Positions 53,550-64,000 of a stretch of 64,000 nucleotides of DNA are shown piece by piece. Each line of letters opens with the position of its first letter. Within the stretch, counting starts at the first letter, position 1. The DNA lies in the NCBI RefSeq assembly GCF_000001735.4, contig NC_003070.9, forward strand, positions 30,117,971 to 30,181,970, in the 5' to 3' direction. A model generated the notes under the pieces. The model searched no databases. It was not told the DNA's origin and saw only the letters and a program-made list of their open reading frames with translations. The translations under genes were made by a program, and so were the position numbers. Source of the stretch: Arabidopsis thaliana. Its lineage: Eukaryota; Streptophyta; Magnoliopsida; Brassicales; Brassicaceae.

Positions 53550-54829
53550 TCATCCTCGGAGTTTCCCAACCGCTACCAGCCTAACATCATCGATCACCGG
53601 ACCACATAGCGAGCCAGAGTGATCGCTTTTCATGTGGTAAAACGTGCTCAAGAAAGTGACACGTGTCCTGGCCGACACTGCCTTGAACACAAGCCTCCCA
53701 CGTCTAAACCCGCCTTTTCCTTTAGAAGCGTAGTCCACCATGACCTTGCCCTGTCCAGCGAACGCTTCCACAATCATTGGTCCCTCACAACCGTCTCTGG
53801 CGTCTCCCACGTTGAACGTGAGGGCGTAGAATTTGTTCAGTGACGTCCTCACTATCTGAGAAATGGCGCTCTCTTTGCCTCCAACAAGCTCGATGGCTCG
53901 GTGTCCTTCGGGGACAGCGAAGTGTGCTTTGTCTACGTACTTAACGGCTTTGAGAGACTCGATCATCCAACCGGGCAATGGGCTGTTATCGTCCTCGATG
54001 AACGGTGGGATCAGTACTCCCCATTTTGCCGTGGGAAACACGTAAGGTCCTTCTTCGAAATTCCCATTCTTTATCAGATTATCTGCAAACAGAGGTCACC
54101 ACTTAATCACCGAATCCGGTTTACTCTAAAAGATTAAAAGATATGAATATGGTCGGTTCCGGTTTACTTACATCCAGAGAATCTGGGAGGGAACAAAGCC
54201 TTGATAGCCACGGCGTCGATCAAAGGTCCGCAAGCCGGGTGCTCTTCAACACCAGGGTTATGGAACCGGATCTCGATTTCGGGACCACCAGCTTTAAAAG
54301 CCCATGAGTATGAGTCCCAACCATCGCTGCCGTACATCGTCTGGATAGGGATCACACCTGACTCATGCGTCACGGATATATTGAGCCTCTCGTCTTGAGC
54401 GCAGGTTCGAGCGGCGCTGAACGTTATTGAGTACAGACGGCCAGGTAGGACGGATATTTTCTGGGAGATTGAGGCTTCGTTGCCTAGTCTAACGGCGGAG
54501 GAACCCTGCGGTACGACCAAGACCATGTCATCTTGTTTCTGACCGGATTTAATGAACTCCACAAAGCCGATTATGTTCCAGTTTGGTACGGCGGTTCGTT
54601 CCTTAACCACGGATCCTTTCATTTGGGAGGGTTTAGGACCCAACTCGAAGTTGCCGTTTGGTAATAAACCTGAAACAAAAAATATTAAGAAATGTTAATT
54701 TATAATCTCGGATTTGAGTTGAAATGAGCTTTAACTAGAGTTACTACCATCGCGGACTGGGGCCGATAAGACGACATTCGAAGAGATGAAGAGGAGAGCT
54801 AAGAGGAGTGCTGCTTCTTGGTACATCAT
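53550..54829 (-). CDS. DGR1: DUF642 cell-wall protein DGR1
   Basis: Three minus-strand exons, 54748-54829, 54172-54669 and 53550-54082, give 370 residues. A signal peptide (YQEAALLLALLFISSNVV) is followed by two tandem galactose-binding-like beta-sandwich domains that define DUF642: the first starts LLPNGNFELGPKPSQMKG, the second NLIKNGNFEEGPYVFPTAKW. Cysteines recur at matching places (RTCAQDE / DGCEGPM, PACGPLIDAV / LCGPVIDDV). Plant DUF642 proteins are apoplastic and interact with wall polymers or pectin methylesterase; DGR1 takes its name from a response to L-galactonolactone. Two adjacent ATG codons open the frame; the first is used here. Recalled as AT1G80240. Confidence 0.93.
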
Positions 54830-56043
54830 GACTTCCTTGGGTGATAGATGAAGATCAGATGGTGAGTACTATCCAAAGGGTGAAGAAAGGCTGGGTTTTT
54901 ATGAGTTTGAGAATAGAAGACGAGCACTGGTTTTGAAGAAAACAACGGGAATGCCACTGGAAGCATCCTGGGTTCTATTGTCAGGTGCCACGCAGACACA
55001 GACAGCTAGCTCAGGAAACATTTGACTTCATGATTAGCATTTCCATTTCTTCAATGTATTGTTTAAGGGGCTGCCTTAACAACCATTATATTAAACTATA
55101 TATTCAAACGTAATTTGCGTTTGCCTATCTAAATTATTCACATAAATTTTCAAAGTATTAAAATATTTTTTGGCTTTTTCAGAAAAACATTTTTGAAGAT
55201 CAGTACATCCATGCGTAAACGCCAAAAAAGTTCTTTTTGAAAAAAGGTTTACGGGTAAGTATTCCTTAAAAAGTGATTAATCTGGAAAAAACATACACAC
55301 TAATTAATATAAATATATAGGGTACGTAACAACTAATGCAAACAAACAACGGAAAACTAAAATATGTAGAGAAAAAAACATATATATCATCACCACTCAA
55401 CTATAATGCCATGGTTTTGGAAAATGAAAGAAATATAATGTATATTTGAGATGTCTCTAAGATTAGTCATTTAACGCCATGCAACTCATCCCAACTCTAA
55501 TCAATAAAAAATAATTATGATTTTCGTATAGAATGCGACAACCAAAAGTTAATGACGGGGGAAAATATGTGCTGTTTTGGAATAAATCAACTCAACTTAA
55601 AAATGAAGTCAAAAATGGTATTGATTGATGTTAGATATTGATCACATTGGGATGAACACGTGCAGGGGTAGGTTGTTTTCTGGTGCAGGGCACGACTGCC
55701 GACTTTACCGCATTAGAAGTTTCGATCAATATTCCTAATGTCCTTATTAACATGTCAACCATTATCATAATCCAAACTCTTCCCAACATCTTTGATTAAA
55801 TTATGTATACATTAGTTTTAAGTTTCAATTTGTTAGGCAAAGTAGAGAGGGACATTATGGTGAAAAAAAAGACAAGGGACATTAAGAAACTTTAGTTATA
55901 CGTCAACATATATATAAAAGACAATGGTTGGGAGAGAGATCACGTGCGACAAGGCTGGAAAGATTGATTTGCCGTAATTTCAAAGCGAAGGATTTAAAAA
56001 AAGATGAGTCAGAAAAAAAAGATGAGGATATAGTTCGGGGGTT
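54830..56043 (-). promoter_or_regulatory. DGR1 upstream region and tRNA 3' flank
   Basis: The DGR1 side has a TATA-like CATAAAAAC near 54896-54904 on the minus strand, about 70 bases before the start codon. The rest is AT-rich. A weak direct repeat of AGGGACATTA at 55848-55857 and 55875-55884 flanks a short A-rich insert. No other gene is seen. Confidence 0.5.
56013..56020 (-). terminator. Pol III terminator of tRNA-Trp
   Basis: Eight A residues on the plus strand read as T8 on the minus strand, starting about 24 bases past the tRNA 3' end. It is the first long T run downstream, as required for RNA polymerase III termination. Confidence 0.6.
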
Positions 56044-56115
56044 TGAACCCGACGTGAATCGAACACGCAACCTTCTGATCTGGAGTCAGACGCGCTACCA
56101 TTGCGCCACGGATCC
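56044..56115 (-). tRNA. tRNA-Trp (CCA anticodon)
   Basis: The minus strand gives a complete 72-base cloverleaf. The acceptor stem pairs GGATCCG with CGGGTTC (two G-U pairs), and discriminator base A follows. The anticodon stem TCTGA/TCAGA encloses loop CTCCAGA with anticodon CCA. The T arm carries GTTCGATTC, which doubles as the B box, and TGGCGCAATGG matches the A box. There is no intron and no encoded CCA end. A TATA-like TATAAATA lies about 30 bases upstream on the minus strand, as is usual for plant tRNA genes. Recalled as AT1G80250. Confidence 0.95.
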
Positions 56116-56576
56116 TCAGGTAATTACATCTATACGTTTACTTATTTATACTAACAATTAGTGAATGATAAAAAATTAAAAACCCCTTCCGATTCTAATT
56201 TCCTGGCGGAGCAAATTTAGGGTTTATCGTTTGCATCGGTCTCGCGTCTCGTTTCCCACAGACACATCTCTCGAATCTTTTGAAGGCCTTCATTGCAATA
56301 GATTGCTCGTAAGGGATAGGTAGGCCTTTATGTTCTGCCGCTTAATTTCTTCGCCGGATTCTGTTTGATTCATTTTAAGGTGAGTGACCCCATCGCTTTT
56401 AGATTACAGACAAGTATGTATTTATGGTTTGAATGATGCTTATTGTCTTGTTGTTAGCTTAGATTTTACATTCAGCCATTAATTTAGTATTAATAAGCTT
56501 CGGTTCTACTTGTTTTAAGCAGTTAAATGCTTTAATCTCTGAATCTTTGAAACTTGCTCCTCTCTTAGGAATTAGG
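56116..56576 (+). promoter_or_regulatory. Leader of the small helical-protein gene
   Basis: This is probably promoter plus untranslated leader. A telo-box type TTTAGGGTTTA lies at 56216-56226. Possible leader splice sites occur around 56330-56570. The left edge also serves the tRNA promoter on the other strand. Confidence 0.45.
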
Positions 56577-57179
56577 ATGGAGGAATTAACCCAAATCTTG
56601 AAGAACAATAGGACAGATGATCTCACTTGGTTTTGCTCTCTCTCTGAATCTGAACTGGTAAATTCTGCTTCTTCCGTCAGTCAAGCAAACATTAATCGAT
56701 CGATGAATTACCGAGATATCCGCTGAACTTGTTTTGCAGGATTTGCTCATCAGCTTAAAGAAGCTAGCCATTCAACGCGCCAAAATAAGTGGTCACCAAG
56801 AACTAGCTGACAAATTTGATCTTAAGTTGCTCCGATCTCTCGGTTCTCTTCTTGCTTCCTTAGACTTTTCAAAATGTTGCACAATCATGAAAATTCTTCT
56901 ATGATTAGACATCAGGGTTGCTTTGTGAAGCTTTCCATCTTTGACCTTATGAATCCAGTATGTTATTCTGCAGGGCTTGTGCTAATGGAGCACGCGAGGA
57001 AAAGGGTACAAAATGATACTTCTCTTGCTCCGAGTGTTGTTCATCAACTCAGGCTTTTGGATAACTGCAATTTGTTGAAAACGCATGTAGATGATGCTGT
57101 AGACATTGAGGAGATTCTGACTCAAATCTGCGACAACAAATCAAAAAAGAAAGCACGGAAAAGGTTGGTATACAGTTAG
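56577..57179 (+). CDS. Small helical protein next to GCP5
   Basis: Three exons, 56577-56657, 56740-56842 and 56974-57179, encode 129 residues with canonical splice sites and kept frame. The protein looks all-helical and charged: MEELTQILKNNRTDDLTWFC, LDLLISLKKLAIQRAKISGH, LVLMEHARKRVQNDTSLAPS, with a lysine-rich C-terminus (KSKKKARKR). From memory AT1G80245 is described as Spc97/Spc98-related, perhaps because of its position beside GCP5; I see no GRIP motif that proves this. An alternative splice from about 57163 to about 57236 would replace the last residues LVYS with RR. Function is unknown. Confidence 0.75.
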
Positions 57180-57953
57180 CGGAAGGACCTTAGAGTATTT
57201 GATGCTAGATATTTATGCTTTCCTTTTGTGTTTGAAGGAGGCGGTAGAAGCTACCTGTTGCGGTGGGGAAGTCCGGCTGCTTAACGACGGACAGTGAGAG
57301 GAAGAAATCAGGATGCTCATCAGCAGGAGCACAAGAAGATGGAGTTGGCGGAGAATGCAGAGCATGGTCTTGAATCTTGATCCTCATATTCTCTGGTGTT
57401 TGGTCATTCTTTCTGATGAACGGTGGTTGGTTGCAAATGTTTGTAATTGAGGATGGTGTCCTTAATACGTAGAGTATATAGCAAAATTAGCTTACTTTGT
57501 GGTCTCTGGACAAAATTTTGAAAAGTTGTATTATTGTATGGTTCATATTTAATTAAAGTTACGGTTTCTTCATTTGATTGGTGAAGTTGCGTTGTTTGAA
57601 GACCAAACGAGTATACCGCTTCCTTCGTCATCTCTGACATTGGTGGTACTTGAAAATGCAACTATGGTAAAAATTTCTTAGGGTGATCATAAACTATTCT
57701 AAAAGCATGGGGTCATATCATGAATAGTACTGATTATAAATCCTTAAAGTGCAAAAATAGTCAAGGAAGAAAGTACTTTTACAAAAGGGTAATTCCGGGT
57801 AAATGCAATTGATCGGCGACGCATTCTCCTCTCACAGTCTCTCTCAGTCACTGGCTCTCAAATTCATACTACTTGGCAAGCTTGCTCGATTTCCCTCGTA
57901 CAGCCAAATTGTGCTATGGGAATCAAAATTAACAGTCGCAGAAGCCAGTAATA
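57180..57953. other. Spacer between the small gene and GCP5
   Basis: The left part is likely a transcribed 3' region, possibly including a last spliced exon starting near 57236. The right part, from about 57790, is the GCP5 leader. One upstream ATG (57916) opens an 11-codon frame closing just before the GCP5 start. Nothing else is recognised. Confidence 0.45.
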
Positions 57954-60900
57954 ATGGAGTCGTTGCTTCGAGCTGATCAAACCCTAATTCCGGGAGCGAT
58001 GTGTAGCCGCAGAGTTTGGACACACTCAGAACTGGCTCTTCCCTCAGTGAGCGTAACTGAATTGGATCTGGTAAGCCCACACAATTCTCTCAATCTTTTC
58101 TTTTGACTTGTTCAGTTTCTATGTATCCTCAATTTCTTCGTTGAATAGGTGAGAGGTCTATTACAAGCTTTGCAAGGTCTGTCTAGTCCCTTCCTTTTCT
58201 GGGACCAAACTGGACAAACTTTCCGCGCCAAAAGTCATATACGCGTCTCTCATTTGTCTCACTCAAGCCTTCATGTTCTTCTCGCTGGGTTCCTGTATCC
58301 CGCTACATGTTTGAAACTCGTTGAGTCTATCGTTGCTGCCATTAATACCTCTCTTAGGTCTCCTCCTACCTTAATGGCATTCTCTGACTCTGTCTCCGCA
58401 TGGCTTGAGGCAAGTTTCCTCAACTTTCTTTTCATTTTGTTTCTTTTAACATATGTTGTTTTGCTTTAGACTAATTTACATTTGGCATTGGATCAGAGAC
58501 TCAGAGATATTGCTTTGAAAGAGGAAGTGATGATCGACAATTCTGATATTACTGTTACTCCAACCCTCTTGGGATTAACCAGTTCTTTATCTAGGTGTGT
58601 AGCCTATACTCTTTTTTCATATATCAAATGCTAAACTCTGTGTTCATGTTTTTATTTAACGGTATTCTTCTTCTTTTCTTTCCATGTACAAGTCTTTGTT
58701 CAGGTGCTGAATATCTCTTACAAGTTGTACATGGTGCCATCCCTCATACGTTTTTTGATTCAAACTCTACGATTTCCGCTGCTGAGATTGCTGTCCATGT
58801 TCTTGATTATCTTTACAAGAAGCTTGATGAAGTATGCCTTGTACAAGGTGGTGAGGTTGTGACCGTGTTCATGACTTTCTGTGTTTTTCTTTTTAATCTT
58901 TGTTGGTGGTTACTTTCGTAATTGAATTAGCGATAAATATTTGGACCAGGTGGAAGGATTTCACATGCTGTTGCAAATGTTTGCTGGAAGTTTATTGCCA
59001 TATATAGAGGGTTTGGATTCATGGTTGTTTGAGGGAACTCTTGATGATCCTTGTGAAGAGGTTAGTGTTACATTGATGTTCAACGCTTTTCTTTCTAGCA
59101 ATTTCTGCTTCAATATAGAGTATTTTGTATTATGGCTAGCAAATTGAAGGTTTGATCTTTGGTACTTCGCAGTTGTTTTTTACAGCCAACCAATCGGTCT
59201 CCGTTGACGATGCAGAGTTTTGGGAGAAAAGCTATCAGTTGATGAAGGTGCCCAACTCAAAATCAAATGTAACTTCACTAAACGAAAAGAAAGTAATGAG
59301 TGGACATGACGCCAACTCATCTTTAGCTTCTGACAAAGACAAAGAGCAAAATACTCGGGTGTTATGTCCCTTATTCATTAAAGACATCTGTAAGTCTATT
59401 GTTTCTGCTGGAAAGTCACTGCAGCTAATGCAGCATATTCCTTCCACGTCTTCAGAAAATTCTGGAAAGACTCAGTTCCATGGGCGAAATGGTTATGGGA
59501 AATCTAGCGTTGGTAGTCTCCTGACTAAAATGAGCAGCTGTAGTAGCACTGCGGACTTATCCTTGTCTGAAGTCTTTTGTTTGACACTCGCCGGCCTTAT
59601 AGGCCATGGTGATCATGTCTCTAGATATCTGTGGAAAGATGAGGCGGATGAGTGGGAGATTTCTCCAACTTTAGCATCATATATAAGTGGAGAGCTTGTG
59701 AATGACATGGATAATAAAGATCTTCCAGTTCTCACATGCTCAGAGCGAATGTGGTATAAGTTGTTGGTCGGTGCTGTGCAAGAGAAAAGAGCTATGGAGG
59801 CCAAATCAGAACTCCAGAGTGCATGCTATGCTACAGGTGTTAAGGATGGAAATAGTGGTCTCACTGCCCAAAAGGCGTTGCAGGGGTTATTCTGTAATGA
59901 AAACCTTGTTGTTTCAGTATCTAAAATGGATCTTGAGAGGAATAGAAATGCTTGGAATGTCTTGAACTTGTCGCAAAACTATTGTCTACCCTCTCTTAAT
60001 GATGAGAGTCTGTTGAGTGCTGTTTTTGAAGAATCTGGCATGGCAGATGCTGGACTGAGTGGAACAAACTACAAATTTGGATTCCAATTTGGTAGATCTG
60101 AATATATTTCTTCTCAGGATGACACAAACCTTCTAGAAACATTATTTCCCTTTCCCACTTTGCTTCCGTCATTCCAGGTACTTTGATACTGATGATTTAT
60201 GATTATTTTATGGCACTTTTCTTCGATTTTCTCTCATTTGCAATAGTTTCTGTTTGCTTATCTTGAAATCTTTGTGATCAACAAAAAAGCCGAAGCTCCA
60301 TCTGTCAGAATTCTTACCTTTCCAAAAGAATAGTACACTTCCTTCAAGAGTTCTCAGCTGGTTGCTAAAGGCAGAGCCAATGGATACTCGACTTCCCGTT
60401 GTAATTATGCAGGAATGCTTCACAATTTACATAAGGAGGCAGGTAGGGTGATGTAATCTTCAACATTGCTGCTTGTGCCTATGGCATGCATACTCTTGTT
60501 ACCTTCTGAAAGTTGTGTATGTTTTAGGTGGACTACATTGGCAAAGTGATTTTGTCAAAACTAATGAATGACTGGAAATTGATGCACGAACTTGCTGTAT
60601 TGCGCGCCATTTACTTGCTAGGTTCAGGTGCGTTTTATGTGCTCAACTGTTTTGGCAATATGGTTGTATCTGAAATCTTAATAACCCCTTAAAACTTTCA
60701 GGGGACCTGCTGCAGCATTTTCTGACTGTCATTTTCGATAGGCTGGGCAAGGGAGAGTCATCAAATGATGATTTTGAGTTGAACATAATACTTCAGGTAA
60801 CCAGGTTTGGTGTATTTTTAAGAGACACTGCTCTCATCTTTATAGTTGTTATCACTTCTAAAATGATTCCGCTTGTTAATTGTTTGCTTATGTATCCGTG

Positions 60901-62541
60901 TTCTGTTGCCGTATATGTGTTCATACACCAAACTTATTTCTAAAGTGTAATGGTCTTCTACAGGAATCAATTAGAAATTCAGCTGATGCCATGCTGTTAA
61001 GCAGTCCTGATTCATTGGTGGTATCTATTTCCAGAGAAGACAGAGACAAAGATGATAAGGGTGACATAATACCCCTTTCTTCAACTCGTAAAAGCCGCGT
61101 TAACAGCTTTGGAATAGATTGTCTCGAGTCTCTCAAATTCACATACAAGGTCTAGAGAAACAACTTAGTCTTCCATCCAATCCGTACTGGTATATCTCAT
61201 AGGCCACATCTATGTGTATTTGAAGAGCTGAACTGTTTTCTTTTTTAAGGTGCCATGGCCACTTGAGCTTATTGCCAATAGTGAGGCCATTAAGAAGTAT
61301 AACCAGGTAACCCTTTCTCATCCAGCTATTTTTGTGGTAAACAGTTTGTTGTTCCTCTATGTGGTAATTATTTAATTGAAAACAGGTGATGGGATTTTTG
61401 TTGAAGGTCAAGCGAGCAAAATATGTGCTTGATAAAGCACGAAGGTGGATGTGGAAGGTCTTTGATATCTCTCAAACTCATTTCTTTCTTCTTAGACTGT
61501 ATCCCGTGACTTCCAAATCCAGTTTGAAAGAGCCTAATCAGTCTTTTGATCTATACATATAAATATAAAGGGAATCATAAGAATGTGGTTCAGTTTGATA
61601 AACTTGATGACTTTGGTGTTTGTGTATGATAGGGTAAAGGCTCTGCAACAAAAATCCGCAAGCACCACTGGTTACTAGAACAAAAGCTCCTCAACTTTGT
61701 GGATGCTTTTCATCAATACGTAATGGACAGGGTATTGTCCAATGCTAAATGATTGGTTATAATTACAGTATCATTTTTCGTTGGAGTAATATAAGTTTGT
61801 GCTAGAGTTGTGGCAAAATCGAAAGCTGATCACATGGCTTGAGTAAGATGAAAAGCTTGCCATGCTTAACTGTATTTTGTAAGCAGGTATATCACACTGC
61901 GTGGCGTGAACTGTGTGAAGCGATGGTAAAAGCAGGGTCTCTGGATGAGGTCATATATGTACATGAAACCTACTTGTTATCGATTCAGCGGCAATGCTTT
62001 GTGGTTCAAGAAAAGCTGGTAATGGACCATGAAGGCATTAAGCGACCTCTTAAAATGCATAGTATATATTTGAAGTTGTAGGCTTCTAAAAACCTAGTGT
62101 TTGGTGGTTTTTGTATAGTGGGCAATCATCGCAAGTCGGATCAACATGATTCTCGGTTTAGCTCTAGAATTCTACTCAATACAACAGACACTGAGCAGCG
62201 GTGGAGCAGTTTCAGCCATCAAGGCTAGATGCGAAATGGAAATAGACCGTATAGAGAAACAATTTGAGGACTGTATTGCTTTCCTTCTCAGAGTAAGTAA
62301 ATCGAAAACTGTGTACTTGTTGTATTGTGAAGCTATATATAATTGATTAATGCTTAATGGGGGATGGAACTTGCAGGTATTATCTTCGAAGCTGAATGTG
62401 GGACACTTCCCTCATTTGGCTGATTTGGTGACCAGAATCAATTACAATTATCACTACATGTCAGATACTGGAAGCTTGATGACTACTTCTGGAGCAGAGA
62501 CCAACTCATCCAGACCTTGGACTGCCAAATCTGATGTATGA
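57954..62541 (+). CDS. GCP5: Gamma-tubulin complex component 5-like protein (EMB1427)
   Basis: Sixteen exons: 57954-58070, 58149-58409, 58497-58594, 58693-58855, 58950-59060, 59173-60177, 60290-60442, 60528-60627, 60702-60796, 60964-61149, 61250-61306, 61386-61457, 61633-61731, 61887-62018, 62119-62292 and 62377-62541. They sum to 2988 nt, or 995 residues. The protein is a Spc97/Spc98-family member. The N-terminal half includes VEGFHMLLQMFAGSLLPYIE (GRIP1-like); the C-terminal half has QECFTIYIRRQVDYIGKVIL, LLKVKRAKYVLDKARRWMWK and LLNFVDAFHQYVMDRVYHTA (GRIP2, gamma-tubulin binding). It should belong to the gamma-tubulin ring complex that nucleates microtubules. Intron 2 uses a GC donor. A telo-box-like AAACCCTAAT lies inside the first exon. 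Recalled as AT1G80260, embryo-defective. Confidence 0.94.
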
Positions 62542-63294
62542 ATGGACCGGGAAATTATCGCAATGTTGGATTGTCGCAACACTATCACACGTAATTGTTC
62601 AAGCCTCATGCTTTTCTTGTGTCTGGTATCTAATTTCCTGATTATGTATTTTCTGTTTATAAAAGTTCACTGTTTTGAATTAGACATTGTACAAAACTGC
62701 TATCAAGGTTTAAAAAAAAAAAAACATTGTTAACATTCTTAACAAGAAATCATCAAAGTTTAAAATCTAATCGTGACCCTACTATGCATAGTACATATAT
62801 TAAGCATTAACCAATACGACAAAAGAAAAAAAAAAGCATTAACCAAAAACAAAAAGACGATAATTAAGGTTATAGGTTATGAGTTTATTACGAAAAGCCC
62901 ATTTATGGATGCAATTAAGCAAACCTTGTTGGAGGACAAAATGGTCAAAAGAAAGAAAACGTAAAACCCTAAAACATTTCTTTAACACTCGACTTGTCTC
63001 ATAAACCCTTTGTGTTTGTAGTCTCTCTACTCTCTAGATCCCATCCCATTTCTTGATCAGCCTCGCGCATTGTGTGCTTACACGTAATCCTCTAGCTTCT
63101 TTCCTCGGTATTCCTTGTCTAATTCGAACTTCTCTCTTTTTTTTTCTGGGTCCGATCGTTTCAGTGAAAGGCGTAACCTTTCCTTCGAATCTGATAGCAT
63201 TGCAAAATGATAATGTTAGTCTGATTTTTGTTGGGTGTGTGTCTTTTGATTGAAAGAGCAGGTAATTTCCAGAGAGATTTTCAACAGAGGAAGC
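62542..63294. other. Spacer between GCP5 and the terminal PPR gene
   Basis: About 750 bases, GCP5 3' end on the left. It holds an A-rich mini-retroposon footprint at 62802-62846 and a telo-box-like AAACCCTAAA near 62963. From about 63000 the sequence is CT-rich leader, probably spliced, of the next gene. Confidence 0.5.
62802..62846 (+). mobile_element. Mini-retroposon footprint (TSD 13 bp)
   Basis: AAGCATTAACCAA occurs at 62802-62814 and perfectly again at 62834-62846. Between them is a 19-base insert, TACGAC followed by an A-rich tail with a single G. The layout matches the other A-tailed insertions in this window. Confidence 0.55.
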
Positions 63295-64000
63295 ATGTTC
63301 GCTCTTTCCAAGGTTTTACGAAGGTAAGGATCTCTGATTTTGTTCGAAAAACTGTTAGGGATGTAGCTATGTATGTGTCTTCAATGGCAGTGAAACAGAT
63401 TTCGAGTAAAATTTGAAATTTTGAGCATGGTTTTGATTTGCCATTAACATATCTGTGTTGAGTTGGTATTAGCACACTTTTCCAACTTTTGTTTTTGTGT
63501 GTGAATTTTACAGAACGCAGAGACTCCGACTGGGAGCTTGTTCTGCTGTGTTTTCAAAAGATATACAATTAGGAGGAGAAAGGAGCTTTGATTCCAATTC
63601 GATTGCTTCTACTAAACGTGAAGCTGTGCCAAGATTTTACGAGATCTCCTCTTTGAGTAATCGTGCTCTTTCCTCCAGTGCTGGCACTAAAAGTGATCAA
63701 GAGGAAGACGACCTCGAAGACGGTTTCTCAGAACTGGAAGGTTCAAAGTCTGGCCAAGGTTCAACTAGTAGTGATGAAGATGAGGGAAAGCTCTCCGCTG
63801 ATGAAGAAGAAGAAGAAGAACTAGACCTCATTGAAACCGACGTTAGTAGAAAAACAGTTGAAAAGAAACAATCTGAGCTATTTAAGACCATTGTCTCCGC
63901 ACCCGGTCTGTCTATAGGTAGTGCTCTTGATAAATGGGTGGAAGAAGGAAATGAGATCACTCGAGTTGAGATTGCTAAGGCAATGCTCCAGCTGCGCAGG
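63295..64000 (+). CDS. PPR596: Mitochondrial PPR protein, 5' part (PPR596)
   Basis: The first coding exon is 63295-63323; the second starts at 63514 and runs off the window, so only the N-terminal 172 residues are seen. The start MFALSKVLRRTQRLRLGACS is basic and amphipathic, a mitochondrial presequence. It is followed by an acidic low-complexity stretch (EEDDLEDGFSELEGSKSGQG, then DEEEEEELDL) at about residues 70-115 and a conserved helical segment (SALDKWVEEGNEITRVEIAK) that opens the helical repeat region. From memory this is AT1G80270, PPR596, a P-class protein affecting C-to-U editing efficiency of mitochondrial rps3. The repeats themselves lie beyond the edge. Confidence 0.85.

Noticed and set aside
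55848-55884. Direct repeat AGGGACATTA around a short A-rich insert, similar to the mini-retroposons
   Set aside because: Only 10 bases repeat and the A run is short and interrupted; too weak to call in AT-rich DNA.

Overview
The window is plant nuclear DNA: compact intron-rich genes with short AT-rich introns, AT-rich spacers, plant-only families and a nuclear tRNA. Protein content and gene order match the lower arm of Arabidopsis thaliana chromosome 1, from memory about AT1G80070 to AT1G80270. AGI numbers are recalled, not searched; exon boundaries were read by hand from splice sites and frame. I see no retrovirus-like element, operon, CRISPR array or bacterial system.

Layout: PRP8, the spliceosome core (82-9604, +); TMM, stomatal receptor-like protein (10103-11593, -); a CBS-domain protein CBSX4/PV42b (12248-13885, +); AHP6, cytokinin pseudo-phosphotransfer protein (15848-16682, +); PP2-B11, F-box/Nictaba protein (17496-18797, +); a LURP-one protein (21228-22016, +); a TPR protein (23280-24508, -); EPFL8-like cysteine-rich peptide (25898-26285, -); polygalacturonase A (28292-30210, +); a PPR protein (30768-31961, +); a glyoxalase-fold protein (33131-33960, +); a 71-residue DUF761-like protein (34316-34531, -); polygalacturonase B (35676-37713, -); MASS1 (39087-39503, -); PSF1 of GINS (41506-43145, +); a membrane protein (44064-45029, +); BRCC36A deubiquitinase (45387-47658, -); a DUF1644 zinc-finger protein (49869-50636, +); COX5b (51814-53029, -); DGR1, DUF642 wall protein (53550-54829, -); tRNA-Trp (56044-56115, -); a small helical protein (56577-57179, +); GCP5, gamma-tubulin complex (57954-62541, +); and the 5' part of a mitochondrial PPR protein (63295 to the edge, +).

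Most genes are functionally unrelated housekeeping or developmental genes. One theme stands out: TMM, an EPFL peptide and MASS1 all belong to stomatal EPF-receptor-MAPK signalling and lie within 30 kb. The most useful sequence-level observations are splice-site oddities: GC-AG introns in PRP8 and GCP5, a U12-type AT-AC intron in BRCC36A, a doubtful acceptor in CBSX4, and a start codon alone in its coding exon in polygalacturonase A. Between genes I found five tiny insertions, each a few bases plus an A-rich tail between direct repeats, which look like severely truncated retroposons; a decayed tandem array with GC-rich cores; a Tourist-like MITE; and a GC-rich island with dyads upstream of AHP6.
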